From positions 65,525,856 to 65,589,855 of the forward strand of contig CM055905.1 in the NCBI GenBank assembly GCA_029582155.1: 64,000 nucleotides of DNA, given 5' to 3'. Made by a program: the position numbers and the translations under genes. Numbering within the stretch: position 1 is the stretch's first letter; each line of letters begins with the position of its first letter. Source of the DNA: Panopea generosa (taxonomy: Eukaryota; Mollusca; Bivalvia; Adapedonta; Hiatellidae). The notes beneath the pieces were generated by a model, which did not search any database, was not told where the DNA came from, and saw nothing but the letters and a program-made list of their open reading frames with translations. This document shows positions 46,424-58,400 of this stretch, one piece after another.

Positions 46424-49400
46424 GATAAAAATTTAGAGCCATTTACAGACTATAAGAATTGAATCCAAACTGTAATTTTGGAAAGTCTCTAGACTATAAC
46501 ACTGAAATGTTTTTGGCACAAACTGATAAACATTAATATCTTGTTATGGTTTACATATTTGATTTTTTTTTCAACATTGAACTTTGGCGAAACATTTAAT
46601 ACTCTCTCATCATGGCAATTTTAATAATGTCAGGATTCCCCACAGGAAGGAATGCAAGCACCGGGGTGGGAGCACGTAAAGACTTTCAATACATTTTCAA
46701 GCGCTGTGTAACTGGCACTCATTGAAATATATTTCACTAGTAAAATTTGTGTTAATCAGTTGAAGTCATCGTATTTAGTATGTTTCATTTTAGGCATTAA
46801 AATGAGAAAAGATATACAACAAAAAATATTGATTTAAAGGAAAGTAAAGTTTTACAAACTTTTGTTCAAGAATTCAAGCGGGAAGACTACTTGTGATAGT
46901 CAAGCGCTGGGCTTAAATGGAGAAGATTGCTAATCAATATTTACATCTTCAAATGTATAACTATATGAAAATGTTACCAGTAATCTCTATACGTGTATCT
47001 AGAGTTTTAAAGGGAATATATCAGGAATTTTGAAAATTTTATAATTCGCTAAATATATTTTTTTCCAATGTATCATGCCTATTAAATTATATACTCACTG
47101 ACACCACATTGACAAAACGATGTTTATTTAAACATGCCAAAATAATATATATCAAAAAGGGATTTCATAACTTGGGCCACGTGCCTAGGACAGACTGAGT
47201 CACATGGATTCAGTTTGCTCTGTTTTACAGGTGTGCATGTAGAAAAAATTGTTTTATCCAAGTTGTCAAGCAGTATTTAAGTGCTGTATATTTTTAGAAC
47301 GGGGATTTGGTTTTAAGTTTACCACTCTAATTTAAATCTATTTTTTGTCAAATTTTGGTGGATTAGACCAAATCTTTTGTAATTTAATGCGTCTCATCCA
47401 TTCTAAAAATAAGTCCATTTTTCATGACAATTGTAGTGTTTTTTACTCCCTTTAAGAAAATATAAACATTTTTGACGAACTACCCAGTAGTGCCTGACTC
47501 AATCTTGTTCTGAAATTATGAGTGATTCTTACAAAATACAAATTGATAGCTCTTTCATACCGATAAAAACTGATAAAAAAAATTGTAATGACCATCAATA
47601 TGGAAATATGAGGTATTTCAACCATTTACAAGAGTTATTCCCCTTTCCTATATAAACATAAAATATCTGCATTCTTACTTGGGTATAATGATTTTGTGTT
47701 GTCATGAATTTAGATAAAAAGCGGGGCTGTAGTGTAGTGGATAGAGTGTTGACGGCTTATGCCAGGTATTGCTGGCCCGATCGCCACCTTGACCTGGTAC
47801 CTCTCATTAAACAACACTTGGTACTGGTTCTACCCAGGAAGCGGACTCAAAAGCAATTCATATAAGCTTTGAGCTTGTGGAGCGCATGACCCAGTGGTAG
47901 AGCACCTAACCCATAATCGGAGGGTCATAGGTTCAATCTGCCGCCACGACTGTTTGGTGTTTTCGAGCACTTTTTCCACATATGCTTAGTATTGGCTCTA
48001 CTCAGTAAGGCCTCGAGCGTGATTTGTCTGATCAAAGAAAAATAAATAGGTTTAAACATAGCTTTGAACTAAACTCTTCACAATTAGTATAAACCAAATC
48101 TTGTCGATATATAATTTTCAGAAATAGAGTCGAATGAATATTTATCATAATTGTCATTTGTCAGCATGGCCGCAGTATTAATCTCATCAGAGAGATTTAC
48201 TGATGTTATTTCTCATTTCAGTTTTATGATTAAACATTAAAGCACATCAAGATTTTTTTTTTTTTTAAGGACATTAGATTTTTCCTGGCGTACTGCCTTT
48301 AAGAAATAAACTTGGAAATTTATTCCCAGGTCAGAGGTCAATAACAAATGACACTGCATGAGTGGTTGGTGGCCTGCTTTGTTGGAGGACTTAATTTTTA
48401 GTTTATACTAGTTTTAGTTTTATGTTAATTATATATTGTTTTTATTACATAAAATGAACATTGAATTTTTTTTCACATGTCACAGTGTGTACGTAACCTA
48501 CTAGGAGAGAAACGTATATAAGTGGTTCGGTTAGCTCAGTTGGTAAAGCATTTGCCCTGTAAGTGAAGGGTCACAGGTTTGAGTCTCTGACTGGCTGCAT
48601 ATTTTTCTCGTCCTGTTACACATAGAATAAACAATGGATTATTATTACATAAAATTAACTGTGTTTTTATTACATAAAATGAACAGTGGATTTTTATTAT
48701 ATAAAATGAACAGTGGATTTTTATTACATAAAATGAACAGATGATTTTTTATTACATAAAATAAACAGTGGATTTTTATTACATAAAATGAGCAGTGGAT
48801 TTTTTATTACATAAAATAAACAGTGGATTTTTATTACATAAAATGAACAGTGGATTTTTATTACATAAAATGAACAGATGATTTTTTATTACATAAAATA
48901 AACAGTGGATTTTTATTACATAAAATGAGCAGTGGATTTTTATTACATAAAATGAACAGATGATTTTTTTATTACATAAAATAAAACAGTGGATTTTTAT
49001 TACATAAAATGAACAGAGGCTTTTTATTACATAATATCAAGGACTCATATAGGGAAGGAAAAGCAACTGATTGAGATGATATGAACGCTCGTGTATTCAC
49101 GCAAAATCTCGCAAAATCTCGTTTTCCAATATAACAGAGAGACGCATGTTTCCTATCCTTGATAAAATGAACAGTGGATTTTTATTACATAAAATGAACA
49201 GTGAACACCCTCCTAAACCACTCCACTGTTCTAGTCATTTCACTGCTTCAAGCTAAAAGTTAGACATGACATAAATGGTGTCCAACTCTAAGTGTCTCCA
49301 TTAAATTCGCCTATCTCAATATGAAGGTCGTCTGAAGGATATGACATAATTGACATAATTGGTTAAAAAACAGGATTTTATACGACAAACATCAGAGTCG

Positions 49401-52400
49401 TTGTCAAACAAAAAGGCAGTAATCGTATTATATTGTATTTTTGTGAAAGTTAGCTTGTCTAGACAGGATTTTGTACAACCATTTATTGGTAGGTCATCAT
49501 GACAGGCGGCCATAACCGCGTTAGGCCATTATAAGTTAATTGCTAGATTCTCATACAAATTTTTCTTAAAAAGGGGAAGTTGAGGGGTTGGGGTAAGGCC
49601 AGGGAATTTTATTCATTTATTTCATTTTTTTATTTCAGTTTTTTTTTTTTAAAGTAATTTATTTTTTAATTCTTTTTGTATGAAAATAAGGATCGGGGCA
49701 GCATGAAAATTAGGGGGTTGGGTGGCGGACGGGGATGATAATCTAGCAATTAATTTATTATGGCCTGTTAACTGAAATACATGGAAGTGACTTAACATGT
49801 ATTTGTTAACTGATAGAAAGTTCTGGTGGAAGAAATGCTTTTATTTCTGTCTTCCTATTTTTTCTTTGAAATATATATGCTTTATTATATTTCATATAAT
49901 ATATGTATACTATATAATATATATGTTTATGGACATGTATCATAGATAATACAGTATATGTATATCATATGTTAGTATGGTTTATCATAGGTTATATGTG
50001 TATGGACCTGTATCATAGATCATACAATATATGTATATCATATGTTAGTATGGTATATCATAGGTTATATGTGTGGACCTGTATCATAGATTATACAGTA
50101 TATGTATATCATACGTGAGTATGGTATATCATAGGTTATATGTGTGAACCTGTATCATAGATAATACACTATATGTATATCATATGTAAGTATGGTATAT
50201 CATAGGTTATATGTGTATTGACCTGTATCATAGATAATACAGTATATGTATATCATATGTTAGTATGGTATATCATAGGTTATATGTGTGGACCTGTATC
50301 ATAGATCATACAGTATATGTATATCATATGTTAGTAGTGTATATCATAGGTTATATGTGTATGGACCTGTATCATAGATCATACATTATATGTATATCAT
50401 ATGTTAGTATGGTATATCATAGGTTATATGTGTATGGACCTGTATCATAGATCATACAATATATGTATATCATATGTTAATATGGTTTATCATAGGTTAT
50501 ATGTGTATGGACATGTATCATAGATCATACAGTATATGTATATCATATGTTAGTATGGTATATCATAGGTTATATGTGTGGACCTGTATCATAGGTCATA
50601 CAGTATATGTATATCATATGTTAGTATGGTATATCATAGGTTATATGTGAATGGACCTGTATCATAGATCATACAGTATATATACATCATATGTTAGTAT
50701 GGTATATCATAGGTTATATGTGTGGACCTGTATCATAGATCATACATTTTATGTATATCATATGTAAGTATGGTATATCATAGGATATATGTGTATGGAC
50801 CTGTATCATAGATAATACAGTATATGTATATCATATGTTAGTATGGTATATGATAGGTTATATGTGTGGACCTGTATCATAGATCATACAGTATATGTAT
50901 ATCATATGTTAGTATGGTATATCATAGGTTATATGTGTGGACATGTATCATAGATCATACAGTACATGTATATCATATGTTAGTATGGTATATCATAGAT
51001 CATACAGTATATGTATATCATATGTTAGTATGGTATATCATAGGTTATATGTGTATGGACCTGTATCATAGATCATACAGTATATGTATATCATATGTTA
51101 GTATGGTATATCATAGGTTATATGTGTATGGACCTGTATCATAGATAATACAGTATATGTATATCATATGTTAGTATGGTTTATCATAGGTTATATGTGT
51201 ATGGACCTGTATCATAGATAATACAGTATATGTATATCATATGTTAGTATGGTATATCATAGGTTATATGTGTGGACCTGTATCATAGATCATACAGTAT
51301 ATGTATATCATATGTTAGTATGGTATATCATAGGTTATATGTGTGGACCTGTATCATAGATCATACAATATATGTATATCATATGTTAGTATGGTATATC
51401 ATAGGTTATATGTGTGGACATGTATCATAGATCATACAATATATGTATATCATATGTTAGTATGGTATATCATAGGTTATATGTGTATGGACCTGTATCA
51501 TAGATCATACAGTATATGTATATATCGTATGTTAGTATGGTATATCATAAGTTATATGTGTGGACCTGTATCATAGATCATACAATATATGTATATCATA
51601 TGTTAGTATGGTATATCATAAGTTATATGTGTGGACCTGTATCATACATCATACAGTATATGTATATCATATGTTAGTATGGTAAATCATAGGTTAATTG
51701 TGTATGGACCTGTATCATAGATCATACAGTATATGTATATCATATGTTAGTATGGTATATCATAGGTTATATGTGTGGACATGTATCATAGATCATACAA
51801 TATATGTATATCATATATTAGTATGGTTTATCATAGGTTATATGTGTATGGACCTGTATCATAGATCATACAGTATATATACATCATATGTTAGTATGGT
51901 ATATCATAGGTTATATGTGTGGACCTGTATCATAGATCATACATTATATGTATATCATATGTAAGTATGGTATATCATAGGATATATGTGTATGGACCTG
52001 TATCATAGATAATACAGTATATGTATATCATATGTTAGTATGGTATATGATAGGTTATATGTGTGGACCTGTATCATAGATCATACAGTATATGTATATC
52101 ATATGTTAGTATGGTATATCATAGGTTATATGTGTGGACATGTATCATAGATCATACAGTACATGTATATCATATGTTAGTATGGTATATCATAGGTTAT
52201 ATGTGTGGACCTGTATCATAGATCATACAGTATATGTATATCATATGTTAGTATGGTATATCATAGGTTATATGTGTATGGACCTGTATCATAGATCATA
52301 CAGTATATGTATATCATATGTTAGTATGGTATATCATAGGTTATATGTGTATGGACCTGTATCATAGATAATACAGTATATGTATATCATATGTTAGTAT

Positions 52401-55400
52401 GGTTTATCATAGGTTATATGTGTATGGACCTGTATCATAGATAATACAGTATATGTATATCATATGTTAGTATGGTATATCATAGGTTATATGTGTGGAC
52501 CTGTATCATAGATCATACAGTATATGTATATCATATGTTAGTATGGTATATCATAGGTTATATGTGTGGACCTGTATCATAGATCATACAATATATGTAT
52601 ATCATATGTTAGTATGGTATATCATAGGTTATATGTGTGGACATGTATCATAGATCATACAATATATGTATATCATATGTTAGTATGGTATATCATAGGT
52701 TATATGTGTATGGACCTGTATCATAGATCATACAGTATATGTATATATCGTATGTTAGTATGGTATATCATAAGTTATATGTGTGGACCTGTATCATAGA
52801 TCATACAATATATGTATATCATATGTTAGTATGGTATATCATAAGTTATATGTGTGGACCTGTATCATACATCATACAGTATATGTATATCATATGTTAG
52901 TATGGTAAATCATAGGTTAATTGTGTATGGACCTGTATCATAGATCATACAGTATATGTATATCATATGTTAGTATGGTATATCATAGGTTATATGTGTG
53001 GACATGTATCATAGATCATACAATATATGTATATCATATATTAGTATGGTTTATCATAGGTTATATGTGTATGGACCTGTATCATAGATCATACAGTATA
53101 TGTATATACCGTATGTTAGTATGGTATATCATAGGTTATATGTGTGGACCTGTATCATAGATCATACAGTATATGTATATCATATGTTAGTATGGTATAT
53201 CATAGGTTATATGTGTGGACCTGTATCATAGATAATAATGTATATGTATATCATATGATAGTATGGTATATCATAGGTTATATGTGTGTGGACCTGTATC
53301 ATAGATCATACAGTATATGTATATCATATGTTAGTATGGTATATCATAGGTTATATGTGTGTGGACCTGTATCATAGATCATACAGTATATGTATATCAT
53401 ATGTTAGTATGGTATATCATAGGTTATATGTGTGGACATGTATCATAGATCATACAGTACATGTATATCATATGTTAGTATGGTATATCATAGGTTATAT
53501 GTGTGGACCTGTATCATAGATCATACAGTATATGTATATCATATGTTAGTATGGTATATCATAGGTTATATGTGTGGACATGTATCATAGATCATACAGT
53601 ATATGTATATCATATGTTAGTATGGTATATCATAGGTTATATGTGTGGACATGTATCATAGATCATACAGTACATGTATATCATATGTAAGTATGGTTTA
53701 TCATAGGTTATATGTGTATGGACCTGTATCATAGATCATACAGTATATGTATATCATATGTTAGTATGGTATATCATAGGTTATATGTGTGTGGACCTGT
53801 ATCATAGATCATACAGTATATGTATATCATATGTTAGTATGGTATATCATAGGTTATATGTGTGGACATGTATCATAGATCATACAGTATATGTATATCA
53901 TATGTTAGTATGGTATATCATAGGTTATATGTGTGGACATGTATCATAGATCATACAGTACATGTATATCATATGTAAGTATGGTTTATCATAGGTTATA
54001 TGTGTGGACCTGTATCATAGATCATACAGTATATGTATATCATATGTTAGTATGGTATATCATAGGTTATATGTGTGTGGACCTGTATCATAGATCATAC
54101 AGTATATGTATATCATATGTTAGTATGGTTTATCATAGGTTATATGTGTGTGGACCTGTATCATAGATCATACAGTATATGTATATCATATGTAAGTATG
54201 GTATATCATAGGTTATATGTATGGACATGTATCATAGATCATACAATATATGTATATCATATGTTAGTATGGTATATTATAGGTTATATGTGTGGACATG
54301 TATCATAGATAATACACTATATGTATATCATATGTAAGTATGGTATATCATAGGTTATATGTGTATGGACCTGTATCATAGATCATACAGTATATGTATA
54401 TCATATGTTAGTATGGTATATTATAGGTTATATGTGTATGGACCTGTATCATAGATCATACAGTTTATGTATATCATATGTTAGTATGGTATATCATATG
54501 TTATATGTGTGTGGACCTGTATCATAGATCATAAAATATATGTATATCATATGTTAGTATGGTATATAATAGGTTATATGTGTGGACCTGTATCATAGAT
54601 CATACAGTATATGTATATCATATGTTAGTATGGTTTATCATATGTTATATGTGTATGGACCTGTATCATAGATCATACAGTATATGTATATCATATGTTA
54701 GTATGGTATATCATAGGTTATATGTGTGTGGACCTGTATCATAGATCATACAGTATATGTATATCATATGTTAGTATGGTATATCATAGGTTATATGTGT
54801 ATGGACCTATATCATAGATCATACAGTTTATGTATATCATATGTTAGTATGGTATATCATAGGTTATATGTGTGTGGACCTGTATCATAGATCATACAGT
54901 ATATGTATATCATATGTTAGTATGGTATATCATAGGTTATATGTGTATGGACCTGTATCATAGATCATACAGTATATATATATATATCATATGTTAGTAT
55001 GGTATATCATAGGTTACATGTGTAAGGACCTGTATCATAGATCATACAGTATATGAATATCATATGTTAGTATGGTATATCATAGGTTATATGTGTATGG
55101 ACCTGTATCATAGATCATACAGTATATATATATATATATCATATGTTAGTATGGTATATCATAGGTTATATGTGTATGGACCTGTATCATAGATCATACA
55201 GTATATATATATATATATATATATATATCATATGTTAGTATGGTATATCATAGGTTATATGTGTATGGACCTGTATCATAGATCATACAGTATATATATA
55301 TCATATGTTAGTATGGTATATCATAGGTTATATAAGTGGACATGTATCATAGATCATAAAATATATATGTATCATATGTTAGTATGGTATATCATAGGTT

Positions 55401-58400
55401 ATATGTGTATGGACCTGTATCATAGATCATACAGTATATGTATATCATATGTTAGTATGGTATATCATAGGTTATATGTGTATGGACCTGTATCATAGAT
55501 CATACAGTATATGAATATCATATGTTAGTATGGTATATCATAGGTTATATAAGTGGACCTGTATCATAGATAATACAGTATATGTATATCATATGTTAGT
55601 ATGGTATATCATAGGTTATATGTGTGGACCTGTATCATAGATCATACAGTATATGTATATCATATGTAAGTATGGTATAACATAGGTTATATGTGTATTG
55701 ACATGTATCATAGATAATACAGTATATGTATATCATATGTTAGTATGGTTTATCATAGGTTATATGTGTGGACCTGTATCATAGATCAAACAGTATATGT
55801 ATATCATATGTTAGTATGGTATATCATAGGTTATATGTGTATGGACCTGTATCATAGATCATACAGTATATGTTTATCATATGTTAGTATGGTATATCAA
55901 AGGTTATATGTGTGGACCTGTATCATAGATAATACAGTATATGTATATCATATGTTAGTATGGTATATCATAAGTTATATGTGTGGACCTGTATCATAGA
56001 TCATACAGTATATGTATATCATATGTTAGTATGGTTTATCATATGTTATATGTGTATGGACCTGTATCATAGATCATACAGTATATGTATATCATATGTT
56101 AGTATGGTATATCATAGGTTATATGTGTGTGGACCTGTATCATAGATCATACAGTATATGTATATCATATGTTAGTATGGTATATCATAGGTTATATGTG
56201 TATGGACCTGTATCATAGATCATACAGTATATGAATATCATATGTTAGTATGGTATATCATAGGTTATATAAGTGGACCTGTATCATAGATAATACAGTA
56301 TATGTATAGCATATGTTAGTATTTCATTTTCATAGCAATTAAGGTTTTGTTCAGTATGGTTGTGGTGGGGGTATTTATCCTTAAGTTGTTAAGACAATAC
56401 CCCAAAAAGGATAAATATTGTGAAAAGTGCTATGGCAGCTACAAACCAGTAGAGTGTCCTCAGGCCCTCTTTGCCCTCTTGTTTTTGTGATATTCTCTCG
56501 CTCCGACACAACTTGTCAATTACCCGTATTCATTTACCGAACTGTCGATTTGTTCTCATAGAAAAGTTCATGCGCCCTTTTTAACAGATCGCAAATGACT
56601 TCACAACAAACAAAACATGGCAACCACCCACTGGAAACCCAGCCTGGGTCTACAAAAACCCAGCTACTATCATAAGTATCAACCAGAGGTTGTGGGTTTG
56701 ATCCCAATCTTGACCTGTTGCCTCTCATAAAACAACACTCAGTATTAGTTTTACACAGGAAACGGTTTCTAGAGCAGTTCATATGAGCTCTGAGCTTTCA
56801 TCACAATCTAGCTAAGATAAATTAGTATAAGCTATTATTTCAGATTACCTGATGATGAGCGAGAAAGGCAACACATCCCGGGACTACTTGCTGCAATGTG
56901 TCAGTGTGACGGCTGGTCTCCCCGACGCGGCTCTCTGGTCATCGGCATGCAACAAAGCCATGAGGGAAGTATATCCAAATAGCCTTGCTCAGCGCAAGGG
57001 AAAACACAAGAAATATCCTTTATTTGCAAAATAATGATGGTCCGCCCTATTAGAACGTAGGCTTCTCCACAGGCCATTTAAGCGCAGGGGCACGCCATCA
57101 CTTCACTATCTGAGAAATGGTATTCCCCTAGCCCTTGAATTCTTGAACAAAATTTTGCAAAAGCTTACTTTCCTCTTAATCATTATTTTTCTTTGTATAT
57201 TTTTTCTCATTTTGCCTCAAATGAAACATACTTAATATGATGACTTAAACTGATTAATACAAGTTTTACGAGAGAAATATCTTTCAATGAGTGCCTAATA
57301 CACAGCACTTGAAAATGTGTTGAAGCAGTTTACGCACTCTTACCCCAGCGCTTGCATTCCTTCCTGTCGAGAACCACGGAACGCTAAACTGTTTAGAGTT
57401 GGATCAAACAAATTGTCAAATTCTGTCGTTCATTTACGATTGGTAAAGCATCGACCCCGTGATTGGAGGGTCAGAGGTTCGATCATCCGCCACGGCTATG
57501 CGTGATGTACTTGTGCAAGACACTTTTTTCACATATACTTAATACTGATTCTACCCAGGAATAATTTGAGCATGATTTGTATAAGTTGTAATAACTTGTT
57601 TCACAATCAAAGTAAAATATATATGTTTATACTAATCATTCATTTTTGACCAAGTTTAGATATGTTAATTGCACACTATATTGTGGGGAAAAGTGTACAG
57701 AACTAACGAACATGTATATACCATATTGTTTAACCACTAGAGTTGTTTATGGCACTCATAAGCCTAAATTTTGTTGATAAATGATGAGACAATTTTTGTG
57801 CTTTTTATCTGACAGTCCGCACACACGATTGGATAATTTAATGTCTCGGGGGTTTGGGATTAGTAATTGTAGTAATTAGTAATTATGTGGCTAAAAAAAA
57901 TGGTTATATGCGGCTAAAATATCTTTTGTGTGGCCAAAAAATTAGCCACACAAATAATCAGTTGGGTGCATAGATGTTACTTATATACCCATATGTTAGT
58001 ACGTCCGTCTGTCCGGAGAATGTTAACTCCTTTTACATATCTTTGGTCAGAGTAAACAGAAATTTGCTGGGAAGCATCATTGTGAGGTCCAGCTGCACAT
58101 TTCCCTTTAGCATTCTGGTTAGGTGATTTCTGACTGAGTTATGGCCCTTTGTTTAAGAAATTACATGTGATTATTCTGTTGTATTGTCTGTCTGTGGAAG
58201 GCTGAGCTTAGATGCTAGTCAGATATCTGAGGTGATATTGCTGGTTTTATAGAATTATATTGCAAAGATTGGAAAGTTGTTGAATGCATGGGCCATTTGT
58301 ACAGCAACAGACCAAGGACCCGGGGGTCATGAGTTTGATCCTCTGCCATGGCTATGTGTGGCGCCTCTGAGAAAGACACTTTATCAGCAGCATTTTTATT

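Noticed and set aside
48528..48605. Possible tRNA gene on the plus strand
   Set aside because: Acceptor ends do not pair and the T stem is poor; treated as a SINE head.
50265..56145. Many 60–90 codon frames reading YHRSYSICISYVSM
   Set aside because: They are the 71/73-bp satellite; the frame changes with each unit-length variant.
48620..56320. CRISPR-like regular repeats
   Set aside because: There are no unique spacers; the repeats are head-to-tail satellites in an animal genome.
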